A program made the position numbers and the translations under genes. From a virus: DNA of 31,005 nt. Under the pieces are notes generated by a model. It made no database searches, was not told where the DNA came from, and saw nothing but the letters and a program-made list of their open reading frames with translations. The DNA is taken from positions 1 through 31,005 of IMG/VR virus record IMGVR_UViG_3300029787_000217; one strand, written 5' to 3'. Of the stretch, positions 7,397 to 13,731 are shown piece after piece. Numbering within the stretch: position 1 is the stretch's first letter; every line of letters starts with the position of its first letter.

Positions 7397-8105
7397 CAGG
7401 ATACTGTTCTTTCTGAATACCTAAAGCGACAAGTAAAGCATACTGCTCGTCCTCATCTGGAAACAATACTTTAACTGCTTCCTCATTAGGTACATCACTT
7501 TCCATTAACTTCCTTAGTTCTATCCATTTACGAACAGAGAAAGAAGTTCTATCAGCGTCTAGATAAATAGCTTTGAGTTTATTACCTAAGCCCTCTAAAG
7601 CATCGGGGTGTACACTATCAACATTAATCTTGACAGGAAACCTATCTGCTAGTGGCTCTGGTAAATCATCTGGATAGCCGTTCATTGTTGCAATACACTG
7701 AAAGTTATCCATTGGTTTAACAAACTCACCCTCATCATTAGGCAAGTTAAAACCTGCAAACTCTTTGTCATCAAGTAACGCATGTAAAAATGTCTGCACA
7801 TCTGCACCTGCGTGGTCTATCTCATTGACTACAAGTCTTGCACCTTCTTTAAAAGCACGTACACCATTACCATCTTTCCAACGAAAACCTCCATCAGAGG
7901 TAGCTATGTAATGCCCCATTAACTCAGTAGCCGTGCTATCTGCTGTCAATGTTATGTTGTAAGTACCTTGTCCTTTCTTTAAACCAAGCCTGTTAGCTTG
8001 ATATGTTTTACCTGTACCTGCTACACCATACAGAAGTATTCTGTCTGATATGCCGATAACAGATAAGAGTTTATCCCAACAATTCATGTTGAACTCTTCA
8101 CTCAT
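7380..8105 (-). CDS. MoxR/CobS-like AAA+ ATPase
   Basis: The protein has 241 residues. Visible motifs are Walker A GVAGTGKT (27-34), a Walker B-like LVVNEID (91-97), sensor 1 ATMN (139-142) and the arginine-finger region EPLADRF (150-156). The GHY segment and the HALLDD helix between them are typical of the MoxR/CobS branch. ATP hydrolysis would drive remodelling of a target presented by the VWA protein encoded next. Position 94 is Asn where Walker B usually has Asp; Glu95 is kept. At 241 residues it is short for the branch and ends in an acidic tail. Its start overlaps the previous stop, so the gene is translationally coupled in the operon. Confidence 0.85.
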   Translation of the reverse strand: MSEEFNMNCWDKLLSVIGISDRILLYGVAGTGKTYQANRLGLKKGQGTYNITLTADSTATELMGHYIATSDGGFRWKDGNGVRAFKEGARLVVNEIDHAGADVQTFLHALLDDKEFAGFNLPNDEGEFVKPMDNFQCIATMNGYPDDLPEPLADRFPVKINVDSVHPDALEGLGNKLKAIYLDADRTSFSVRKWIELRKLMESDVPNEEAVKVLFPDEDEQYALLVALGIQKEQYPDEEDE

Positions 8106-8623
8106 TATTCTTCCTCTCTTTCTTTACTAAGCAATTCCTCAAACTTAGAAATAACTTCATCATTGAGTTTGCTTTTATCTATGTCTTTCCAAGCATTCAT
8201 CAAAGAGTTTCTGTCTAGCTTTTCATCTATCCACCTTATCTCTGGAATATTTGGAAGTATCTCTATGGCTTCCATAGGTACATCAACAGTTACCTGCGTG
8301 TACTCTTTGTCTGCTTGACTACCATCTCTGTTCATTACAATAACCTCAAAGAACAAACGAACATGAGTGTCTGTTTCAACACCTGCTCTATGATAGTGAG
8401 GCATAGCCATCAACAACACACAGGGAAACCTATCATCAGCTACTACATCTAAGTCGCTGTCTATTGTTTCATCTAAGAAACTAGGCTCAATCTGTCTGTT
8501 GTATTCTAAGTCTATTGCTAGACCATTAAGATATTTCAGAATATCTACTGTGATAGCACAGTTTCTTAGTCTTTCACTAAATTCCTGCATATCTTTCATA
8601 TCGCCTTCTACTCCACTAGGCAT
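8105..8623 (-). CDS. Hypothetical protein upstream of the ATPase
   Basis: This 172-aa acidic protein starts at ATG 8623 with GGAGGAAA upstream. It reads as alternating helices and strands: helical residues 10-45, a strand-rich middle with hydrophobic runs (CVLLMAMPHYH, VRLFFEVIVM), and a charged C-terminal helix ending EREEE. No family is recognised. It overlaps both neighbours and lies directly before the ATPase-VWA pair, so it could be a third part of that system or its substrate. That is suggested only by gene order. Confidence 0.6.
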   Translation of the reverse strand: MPSGVEGDMKDMQEFSERLRNCAITVDILKYLNGLAIDLEYNRQIEPSFLDETIDSDLDVVADDRFPCVLLMAMPHYHRAGVETDTHVRLFFEVIVMNRDGSQADKEYTQVTVDVPMEAIEILPNIPEIRWIDEKLDRNSLMNAWKDIDKSKLNDEVISKFEELLSKEREEE

Positions 8624-8774
8624 TATGTTTCCTCCATTTCCTTCTTAACATGTACATCTGGTACATATTTATTCCCGACATGGCTTGTGTATAAAGCCAA
8701 CTCGATATTGTCCACGCACCTACTAGATACACAGGCACTAGTAATAAAAACCAAATTGGTATATTACTTATCAT
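8616..8774 (-). CDS. Single-pass membrane protein, 52 aa
   Basis: The start chosen is ATG 8774, because AAGGAG lies five bases upstream; a longer frame from 8822 has no such signal. The protein begins ISNIPIWFLLLVPVYLVGAW, one clear membrane helix, followed by an amphipathic Tyr/Met-rich segment and a basic tail (RRKWRKH), so the C-terminus is probably cytoplasmic. It overlaps both neighbours. Function unknown; membrane anchoring of a phage process is a fair guess. Confidence 0.6.
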   Translation of the reverse strand: MISNIPIWFLLLVPVYLVGAWTISSWLYTQAMSGINMYQMYMLRRKWRKHNA

Positions 8775-9039
8775 CAGTCTCCTTCCATCTTGAAACAGCA
8801 AATAGTTTAGGAGTATAATCACAATCTAATGTATGTCTCTTAGCGTCTGAGACAACTCCGTATTGATAATCTTTACTGCCTTTCTTAAATGCATAAATTA
8901 GTTTGTGCATATAAGCTACTGTTTCTATTGCTTCTTCCTTAGTAACATCACTATCAAAATGAAAGTCTACGACTAAAACATTTTCATCTACTTTGTTACT
9001 ATGGTCTACAAACTCATATACATCACTCACAACAATCAC
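8764..9039 (-). CDS. Hypothetical 91-aa protein
   Basis: The start is uncertain: GTG at 9039 or GTG at 9030, neither with a clean ribosome-binding site, and the frame overlaps the previous gene by 17 bases. The protein has a strand (ENVLVVDFHFD), a helix (TKEEAIETVAYMHKLIYAFKK) and a C-terminal strand-rich part. No family is recognised. Operon position and tight packing support that it is real. Confidence 0.5.
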   Translation of the reverse strand: MIVVSDVYEFVDHSNKVDENVLVVDFHFDSDVTKEEAIETVAYMHKLIYAFKKGSKDYQYGVVSDAKRHTLDCDYTPKLFAVSRWKETDDK

Positions 9040-9268
9040 AACCTTGTTCCATGACTTGCATGTTTACTTGTTCATGTAATGTAAAAGCACCAACATGTTC
9101 GTTGTGTCTTACACAACCAACAAGTAATTGGTTGTCTATATTAATTCCTATCTCTAAATTAATATATTCTCGTGGTGATACATCTAAGTTTTCTGTATCT
9201 ATTTCTTTAATACACTCTTTACAATGTATGAAAGCAATAATCTCTTTTGATTTAACTTCCTCACTCAT
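9023..9268 (-). CDS. Cys-containing small phage protein, 81 aa
   Basis: Translation probably starts at ATG 9268, which overlaps the previous stop as ATGA, not at 9280. The sequence has C16-x2-C19 (HCKEC), then GCVRHNEHVGAF (51-62) with Cys52, His55 and His58, and a Cys-rich C-terminus (CDCC). The spacing suggests a zinc-ribbon-like knuckle. Similar short proteins with HC-x2-C near the start and C-x2-H later are common among aquatic phages as far as I recall, always of unknown function. Confidence 0.6.
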   Translation of the reverse strand: MSEEVKSKEIIAFIHCKECIKEIDTENLDVSPREYINLEIGINIDNQLLVGCVRHNEHVGAFTLHEQVNMQVMEQGCDCCE

Positions 9269-9402
9269 ACCTTTACGCACTCTTTCTTATGACTTTCTTT
9301 AATCCAATAGTCAACATCAAGTGTTATGTCTGGGTGTGCAAGTATCTCGTCTATATCTACTGTGGCTTTATTAACTTCTTGACCACATTGTTTACATACC
9401 AT
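9265..9402 (-). CDS. 45-aa protein with Cys-x2-Cys
   Basis: The ORF starts at ATG 9402, coupled to the previous stop, and ends at 9265 overlapping the next start (ATGA). It begins MVCKQCGQEV, a zinc-knuckle half, followed by an acidic helix and HPDITLDVDYWIKESH, with one more Cys at position 42. With only three cysteines plus histidines it may form a small metal-binding fold or work paired with another protein. It fills the operon gap exactly. Confidence 0.6.
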   Translation of the reverse strand: MVCKQCGQEVNKATVDIDEILAHPDITLDVDYWIKESHKKECVKV

Positions 9403-9863
9403 TATTCTTCCTCTGCTAAGTCGTGTTGCATACCAGCAAGAGTAAACATTTCTTTAGTTTGTTCCCATGTTTGACGATACATATCTTTTTGTTCATCAGA
9501 CATGTTCTTTATATCTAAATCATTTAATCCAAAGATAGGATTTTTAGACATACTTTCTAACATACTTTCAAATGTTTCCTCATTAGCTATTTTCTCTGCA
9601 TAGTTAACAAACTCTTTGTTACTCATCATCATCTCAGTAACTAACTTACTAACTTCTGGACTATCAGAGTGTGTAATTAAAATCAATGTCATCTTTGATA
9701 CTTCATTTAACTTACTTTGCATTAAGTCCAACTCATCTTTTATCTTGTCTTGTTCTTGTTTAAGATAATTACTGTTAGTCATTAGCTTTACAATCATGTC
9801 GGCAGTTTCATCAAGCATTTGTCTTAGCTCTTTAATAACTTCCTCTGCTGTTTTCTTAGCCAT
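9402..9863 (-). CDS. Coiled-coil protein, 153 aa
   Basis: Start ATG 9863 overlaps the previous stop. Residues 5-65 form a continuous charged helix with heptad-like Leu/Met/Ile spacing (ELRQMLDETADMIVKLM, EQDKIKDELDLMQSKL), so a coiled coil is likely. The rest is helical and Met-rich, ending in EEE. No family is recognised; it may be a structural or regulatory partner of another operon product. Confidence 0.6.
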   Translation of the reverse strand: MAKKTAEEVIKELRQMLDETADMIVKLMTNSNYLKQEQDKIKDELDLMQSKLNEVSKMTLILITHSDSPEVSKLVTEMMMSNKEFVNYAEKIANEETFESMLESMSKNPIFGLNDLDIKNMSDEQKDMYRQTWEQTKEMFTLAGMQHDLAEEE

Positions 9864-10387
9864 TATTCTTCCTCCGTTTCTACAACCTTCTTAAGAAAGT
9901 TCTCTACATCATCACTAAACTTTCCATCTGGTATAACACCAGAAACAACATTGTTTAGTATGTGTGGATTACCTATTGATATGACATCAGGTTGTGTTTG
10001 ATATATGCCCTTTAGCATTATCTCTGTCATAGCTTCGCCATCATCTTCAATCAGTTTGTTTAGAACTGATATGATTTCATCAGCACCATACTTACTGCAT
10101 GTATCTATAATCATGTTTATCAATGAAGACAAACCTGCACTTATAGCCATGTGTGTATGGTGTTCCCAATACTCAGCCATTGCTATAACTGGATTAGTTG
10201 TTACAGAATAAGCTTTGCTTATTGTGGGTGGCTCATCATTATCTTCATCTGAATGAAGTACTGATAAACCATAAGGTATAAAGCCCTTGAACAATTTAAG
10301 GTCTAGAATTTTATCAAACCCCATTTCCTCAATAGCTTTTAACTGTTCCTCAAACTCTTCTTCATTATCAGAAGTTCCAATTCCCAT
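9863..10387 (-). CDS. Hypothetical acidic protein, 174 aa
   Basis: Start ATG 10387 has AGAGGATAG upstream, within the end of the 46-aa gene. The N-terminus is very acidic (DNEEEFEEQLKAIEEMG), the middle is helical with a hydrophobic run (AISAGLSSLINMIIDTC), and the tail ends ETEEE. No motif is recognised. It is tightly spaced with both neighbours. Confidence 0.55.
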   Translation of the reverse strand: MGIGTSDNEEEFEEQLKAIEEMGFDKILDLKLFKGFIPYGLSVLHSDEDNDEPPTISKAYSVTTNPVIAMAEYWEHHTHMAISAGLSSLINMIIDTCSKYGADEIISVLNKLIEDDGEAMTEIMLKGIYQTQPDVISIGNPHILNNVVSGVIPDGKFSDDVENFLKKVVETEEE

Positions 10388-10389
10388 AT

Positions 10390-10530
10390 CTATCCTCTCT
10401 TTGTGTTAGCTTTTCTTACACTCCCATACCCACAGGTGTAACACTTAACCATGTTTAGTACAGTTGATTTTACATTTGCAAGTTGTCCTAAGACACGCAT
10501 CTCGCTTTGTTTACAATTATCACATATCAT
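10390..10530 (-). CDS. 46-aa zinc-ribbon microprotein
   Basis: Start ATG 10530 is preceded by GGAGAG. The protein is MICDNCKQSE..., with C3-x2-C6 and, 23 residues later, C30-x2-C33 (KCYTCGYG), followed by a basic tail. This is a compact four-Cys zinc ribbon. It stands first after the hairpin-dense noncoding region and is coupled to the 174-aa gene two bases downstream. DNA, RNA or protein binding are all possible. Confidence 0.65.
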   Translation of the reverse strand: MICDNCKQSEMRVLGQLANVKSTVLNMVKCYTCGYGSVRKANTKRG

Positions 10531-10548
10531 TAATCTCTCCTTTAATAA

Positions 10549-11025
10549 GCACAGGCAACCCTAAACTCTCGCTAGTCTAGGGTTTGTCTGTGCATGTGAA
10601 TGTACCTATGTGTTGTAGTTGTATATTGTATAGAACACACATAGGATTTAGCTATATCATAGATAGCTTGATGCACTCTAATCCTATCGCTCAATACATT
10701 GAAACAATGTAAGCCTCAGTCAAGCTTTTTATTTAACTTATAGTAGTTAAAGTACATCAAGCTACCTACTTTCAGTCGCCAATCAACAGGGCATAGTTAT
10801 TGGCTCTTACTCATAGATAGCTTTAAAAATAGCTACCCATATCCTTTGCAGGACTTGTACTAAGTTGTCAATGTGAAAGGAGACACTCTAGCAATGGATA
10901 GCTATTACTTACTGCATAAAGTGCATTTTGATATTGCATATCGTACATAATAAAGGGGCTACTCTACACAGTAAGTAATAGTTACTACTGAGTGTTTTAA
11001 ATTAATTCCACCAACCAAAACACTC
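10549..11025. ncRNA. Hairpin-dense noncoding region, candidate structured RNA or origin
   Basis: About 500 bases (10531-11036) lack a supported gene but are packed with inverted repeats: 10549-10554/10588-10593 with an inner 8-bp stem; 10605-10610/10640-10645; 10641-10648/10680-10687; 10664-10673/10755-10764 (10 bp); 10696-10701/10705-10710; 10732-10738/10745-10751; 10778-10783/10799-10804; 10902-10914/10969-10981 (13 bp perfect); and 10990-10998/11017-11025 (9 bp). A 13-base exact direct repeat lies at 10657-10669 and 10811-10823. Some stems share arms and exclude each other. The strand is unknown; leftward transcription of its flanks favours minus. A replication origin is the alternative. 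Confidence 0.4.
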
Positions 11026-11036
11026 TGTACTAACAA

Positions 11037-11510
11037 TCAATCAGCTCTGCAACTCTCACAAAGTCTTTTAAGACCGAAGGCTTTCGGTAAGACTATGAAG
11101 CAGTTGGTACATAGCTTGTTAGTTTCTTCCTCAACAATCCTTCTATCGAATGATTTATTGGGAGACCACTCGCCATCTCTAACTCCGTTGGGAACTAGAG
11201 GCATTTTATTGTCCTCATAAACAATCCCTTCTCTTGTTAGCTTGGTAAGTCTACGCATCTTATCTGACAAGTCCTTGTCGTTATCTCTACACTCTTGACA
11301 ACGAGAACTTAGTACACTAGTTCTTTTAGAACAAGCTATGCAATCATGAGTTGGCTCATCTGCACCTTCTACATCTCGCATAAATTCGCTTGTACTAGCA
11401 ATCACAGGAAGTCCTGTGTCGATAAAAATATCTTTACCATTATCTTTATCTATACCTACAAATGCTTTCTTTGTTGTAGGATTAGTAGGCTTTTTATAAC
11501 TCTTAGACAT
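11037..11510 (-). CDS. Double zinc-ribbon protein, 157 aa
   Basis: I start at ATG 11510 because AGGTGG lies about eight bases upstream; the GTG at 11522 is too close to it. Two four-Cys sets are visible: C57-x2-C60 with C71-x2-C74 (CIAC...CQEC), and C134-x2-C137 with C151-x2-C154 (CTNC...CESC). Each fits a zinc ribbon or knuckle. The region between (75-130) is basic and then acidic. Such proteins usually bind nucleic acid or regulate transcription. It is flanked by long noncoding stretches on both sides and so seems to have its own promoter. Confidence 0.65.
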   Translation of the reverse strand: MSKSYKKPTNPTTKKAFVGIDKDNGKDIFIDTGLPVIASTSEFMRDVEGADEPTHDCIACSKRTSVLSSRCQECRDNDKDLSDKMRRLTKLTREGIVYEDNKMPLVPNGVRDGEWSPNKSFDRRIVEEETNKLCTNCFIVLPKAFGLKRLCESCRAD

Positions 11511-11522
11511 AATTGACACCAC

Positions 11523-11825
11523 CTTTCATATTCAATATGCAATAAGAAATATATAACACGAAAAAAATTTCGCAACCTCAAGTTAGTCGCAGGGAAAATT
11601 TTCGCAAATGTTCTTGATTAAGTAAGACGACTTGACAGCCTCCATTTCACACACGCGTAAACTAGACATCGTTCCCTATTGACGCACATAGGGGAAAAAA
11701 ATTTTGGTGATGTTTGTTGATTGTTATGCATATATATATAGAGATAGAATAATAGATATGGTTAGATTGTGGGGGACAGACAGAATAGACTATGGTATTG
11801 TTGGCATTGATTAATCGGGCATAAT
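11523..11825 (-). promoter_or_regulatory. Promoter region with repeated TTTCGCAA sites
   Basis: No gene is seen in this spacer. On the minus strand TTGCGA (complement near 11569-11574) and TATATT 16 bases on form a weak promoter for the zinc-ribbon gene. The octamer TTTCGCAA occurs at 11568-11575, overlapping that -35, and again at 11600-11607, 32 bases away or about three helical turns, which suggests a regulator pair. A 6-bp hairpin lies at 11674-11693 (CCCTAT/ATAGGG). Confidence 0.35.
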
Positions 11826-11859
11826 AAAAAAAGAGATGACTACCGAAGTAGCCACCTCT
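11825..11859 (-). terminator. Strong rho-independent terminator with UUCG loop
   Basis: Read on the minus strand, a 12-bp stem (11848-11859 with 11832-11843, two G-U pairs) is capped by the tetraloop UUCG closed by C-G and is followed by about seven U (complement of 11825-11831). It ends the transcript of the 135-aa gene 14 bases upstream. Confidence 0.9.
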
Positions 11860-11872
11860 TAATTATTGTTAG

Positions 11873-12280
11873 TTAGTTTTTACTCCAACTATCTTGTTCA
11901 GCTTGGCACTCTGCACGAGTAGGCACACCAGCTATTTCTTTAGATATTTTATCTGTACCTAATATATCGAGAAGTGCTTTAGGTAATGTTCCATTAGAAT
12001 TTAATTTGAACTTACCTTTCTTTAGCACTTCTGGATTATCCACTACGATGGATTTGAATTGCATATAAGCTTTATAATCTGTTAAGCTTTCTTTATGCAA
12101 TGGCTTAGTATCGAATGCTGTTTTACCTAATTGCATTATATAGAATGAATTAGCACCATTTGATTTAGTACTGTTTACTCCTGTTAATTTTATACCGAAG
12201 TATTTAGTACCCTCTATACCACCTCTATCATAAGTTTTATCTTTACTTATCCATTGAGTAGTTTTCTTTGATTTAGGCAT
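11873..12280 (-). CDS. Hypothetical basic protein, 135 aa
   Basis: Start ATG 12280 is chosen over an upstream frame start because AGGAGG lies at 12285-12290. The protein is Lys-rich (MPKSKKTTQWISKDKTYDRG) with a strand-rich middle and a single Cys near the end. It forms a single-gene transcription unit between a promoter/palindrome and a strong terminator. That isolation, at the head of the leftward strand, resembles early regulators or host-takeover proteins, but no family is recognised. Confidence 0.6.
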   Translation of the reverse strand: MPKSKKTTQWISKDKTYDRGGIEGTKYFGIKLTGVNSTKSNGANSFYIMQLGKTAFDTKPLHKESLTDYKAYMQFKSIVVDNPEVLKKGKFKLNSNGTLPKALLDILGTDKISKEIAGVPTRAECQAEQDSWSKN

Positions 12281-12292
12281 TACGCCTCCTTT

Positions 12293-12320
12293 ATTATAAC
12301 ACTTGAACATTTATTCAAGT
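12293..12320 (-). promoter_or_regulatory. TATAAT box with adjoining palindrome
   Basis: A minus-strand TATAAT (12293-12298) lies directly behind a perfect inverted repeat ACTTGAA-N6-TTCAAGT (12301-12320) that covers the expected -35 region, so a bound protein would block the promoter. A related inverted arm pair is CAAGTTCACA (12316-12325) and TGTGAACTTG (12445-12454). The -35 itself is poor, which may mean that activation is needed. Confidence 0.45.
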
Positions 12321-12731
12321 TCACAACATTGATACAGAAGCGTGCTTAAATAGTTTGTCAAGTGAGTATATATCTTATCTTTTGCGTAGCAATGTATGTG
12401 TTATATAGGAAATTTACTAGGTATTTAAGTATGCTAAAAAGGAATGTGAACTTGTACCTTATTAACTGACTAGAAATGTAAAGCTAAGTCTCTTATGAAT
12501 AGATGAAAAGATGAACAGCAGTTATATATATTATGTATGGTATTTAAGAGAGGGTATGTATTTATTAAACAAAGTACTACATACTTATTCATATAGGCAA
12601 ATACTCGATGTATTTGTCAACACATGTAAACAATAGAAAATATAAGGAAGCCTGTAGTGTTCACCGTGTGTGTCTGCGTGTATACGGAGTGTTAATGTGG
12701 GGTGTGGGTATGGTATATACGTAAGTAATCC
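12321..12731. other. Noncoding stretch with scattered inverted repeats
   Basis: I see no supported gene on either strand. It holds the distal arm of the CAAGTTCACA pair (12445-12454), a 7-bp hairpin GTATGTA/TACATAC (12554-12560 with 12578-12584) and several TA-rich tracts. It probably belongs to the divergent control region between the leftward and rightward blocks. Confidence 0.4.
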
Positions 12732-12759
12732 TTGAATTATTGGTAATTGTTACTACAAA
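12732..12759 (+). promoter_or_regulatory. Promoter of the predicted small RNA
   Basis: TTGAAT (12732-12737) and TACAAA (12754-12759) are separated by 16 bases. The predicted start at 12766 coincides with the first base of a long stem, which supports both calls. Confidence 0.45.
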
Positions 12760-12765
12760 AAAAAC

Positions 12766-12918
12766 TAAGGAAGCTGATTAGTAACTTGGTATGAAACTCT
12801 ATTGCTAGAGTAAGTTACAGGTATGTTACAGGCATTACCATAGTTAACATAATCAACTTCCCTAATGTAGTATATTAGCATACTTGCTAGTAAAAAAGAA
12901 GTTAATTACTCCTTTTTT
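12766..12918 (+). ncRNA. Predicted phage small RNA with three-way junction
   Basis: A closing stem pairs 12766-12780 with 12850-12864 (13 of 15 pairs). Inside are two arms. The first is GTAACTT (12781-12787) with AAGTTAC (12812-12818), extended by ACTCT/AGAGT (12796-12800 with 12807-12811). The second is GGTATG (12820-12825) with CATTACC (12833-12839, one bulge), whose 7-base loop (12826-12832) holds most of a repeated GTTACAGG. A small hairpin follows near 12874-12888. The end is a terminator-like stem at 12892-12901 and 12909-12918 ending in six T. No coding frame of note. Function unknown; the repeats could alternatively be DNA sites. Confidence 0.45.
12892..12918 (+). terminator. A/U-rich terminator of the small RNA
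   Basis: The ten-position stem AAAAAAGAAG with CTCCTTTTTT (one mismatch) around a seven-base loop ends in six T on the plus strand. It is weak in G+C but has the form of an intrinsic terminator; on the minus strand it would also end in U. Confidence 0.45.
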
Positions 12919-13014
12919 ATAGTGCGTTTGGTGGGGGTCGATTCGTGCATAGCGGACATATATGCTACGCATAAAAAAAAGTTTGAATTTCGTACTTTCA
13001 AAGGTCCTCGGGTA

Positions 13015-13068
13015 CTGACTTTGTGGTAATCCCAGTCCATCTTGCGTGTAAGATGCAGTCAGCTTTTT
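13015..13068 (+). promoter_or_regulatory. Nested hairpin with U-tract, attenuator-like
   Basis: CTGACT (13015-13020) pairs with AGTCAG (13057-13062) and encloses a second perfect hairpin CATCTT/AAGATG (13038-13043 with 13050-13055). CTTTTT follows directly. It lies about 100 bases before the nuclease gene and could end an upstream transcript or regulate read-through. A smaller imperfect hairpin is at 12947-12970. Confidence 0.4.
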
Positions 13069-13114
13069 GCCGTCCGATAGCTCTTACCTGTAACCTTTTA
13101 GTTGTAAAAAACTA

Positions 13115-13142
13115 TTTGTTAAAATTACTATAGTATTATAAT
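13115..13142 (+). promoter_or_regulatory. Promoter for the nuclease gene
   Basis: TTTGTT (13115-13120) or TTGTTA (13116-13121) lies 16 or 15 bases before a perfect TATAAT (13137-13142). The ATG at 13170 follows an AGGAGG at about 13160-13165. A GTTACAGG repeat sits downstream of the -10, in a position where a bound protein could block transcription or translation. Confidence 0.5.
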
Positions 13143-13169
13143 ATTTTAAATCAAGTTACAGGAGGATAA

Positions 13170-13703
13170 ATGTTTGATTTCGATGAACAACTTACTATCG
13201 GTAAGAAGGGTGAATCATTAATAAAAAAGTATTATGAATCACAAACAACAGATGAAGGTAAGATAAAATTTATAGTTAGGGACGCTCGTAAAGAAGAACA
13301 GTTGAAAGGGGCAGACTTCTTTATTCTTAATAACGAACTAGGTACTAGGTATGTAGAAGTAAAAACAGATACACTAGCTGAATCTACAGGTAATGTAGCA
13401 CTAGAGATACAGATTGTACATCCTGATAAAAAAACCATTGGGTGTGCATTTAAAACATTTCCAGACTTTCTCTTCTACTGGATATACCCAACCAACACAG
13501 TTCTTTACTGGAATCCTACAGCACTCATACCACATATAGTGGATTGGATTATTGAAGATAAATACAAGATAGTTGATGCAGAAAATAAAAATTTTTTTTC
13601 ACGCTCTATGATAGTGCCTATTGAGGACCTGAGAGCGACTGGGCTCGTGCAAGAGATAAACGTAAGTTTCCATTTGTTAGATGCTGTGGCTGTAGAGGGA
13701 TAA
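13170..13703 (+). CDS. PD-(D/E)XK nuclease, resolvase-like
   Basis: This 177-aa protein has the core motifs of the fold in order: Glu15 in IGKKGESLIKKYY, Asp49 in LKGADFFIL, and the E-x-K pair Glu63/Lys65 in TRYVEVKTD. Holliday-junction resolvases and many phage repair or recombination nucleases share this layout. The C-terminal half is aromatic and hydrophobic (FLFYWIYPTNTVLYW) and may give specificity or dimerise. The first plus-strand gene after the control region, it has a strong AGGAGG. A junction-resolving role before packaging would fit its place ahead of the packaging genes, but restriction-like or repair roles are equally possible. Confidence 0.75.
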   Translation: MFDFDEQLTIGKKGESLIKKYYESQTTDEGKIKFIVRDARKEEQLKGADFFILNNELGTRYVEVKTDTLAESTGNVALEIQIVHPDKKTIGCAFKTFPDFLFYWIYPTNTVLYWNPTALIPHIVDWIIEDKYKIVDAENKNFFSRSMIVPIEDLRATGLVQEINVSFHLLDAVAVEG

Positions 13704-13731
13704 AGCTAGGTAAAGGAGGAAAAACCTAGCT
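13704..13731. terminator. Perfect 8-bp hairpin between convergent genes
   Basis: AGCTAGGT (13704-13711) and ACCTAGCT (13724-13731) flank a 12-base loop that contains AAAGGAGG. It starts right after the nuclease stop and ends at the stop of the opposing minus gene. Without a U-tract it is a likely bidirectional 3' end structure; the ribosome-binding-like loop has no gene behind it. Confidence 0.5.

Larger units (their letters stand above)
12814..13162. repeat. Four copies of GTTACAGG (operator or iteron candidates)
   Basis: The 8-mer occurs at 12814-12821, 12825-12832, inverted at 13087-13094 and at 13155-13162. Flanks extend the match (AAGTTACAGG at the first and last copies, GGTTACAGGTA at the inverted one). 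The last copy runs into the ribosome-binding sequence of the nuclease gene. The distribution suggests a shared regulator or replication-initiator site. Confidence 0.45.

Noticed and set aside
5615-8105. Cobalamin biosynthesis genes cobT and cobS
   Set aside because: The folds are similar, but no CobN or other pathway gene is present and the MoxR-VWA pairing is used in many unrelated processes, so a metabolic label is unsupported.
10894-10950. 18-aa plus-strand ORF inside the hairpin-dense region
   Set aside because: The ribosome-binding-like AGGAG is about 11 bases or more from its ATG and the frame lies on the 13-bp inverted repeat, so it is better explained as structure.
11600-11660. Possible 20-aa minus-strand ORF (starting MEAVKSSYLIKNICENF)
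   Set aside because: No ribosome-binding site, no family resemblance, and it lies in an apparent promoter spacer.
11635-11665. Plus-strand TTGACA near 11635
   Set aside because: No acceptable -10 at 15-19 bases and no plus-strand gene downstream.
10549-13162. CRISPR array
   Set aside because: The repeats are short, mostly inverted and irregularly spaced; there is no direct repeat of 23 bases or more with unique spacers and no cas gene.
10530-13169. tRNA genes in the structured spacers
   Set aside because: No T-arm consensus (GTTC-A/G-A), anticodon arm or paired acceptor stem was found in either orientation; the stems do not form cloverleaves of tRNA spacing.
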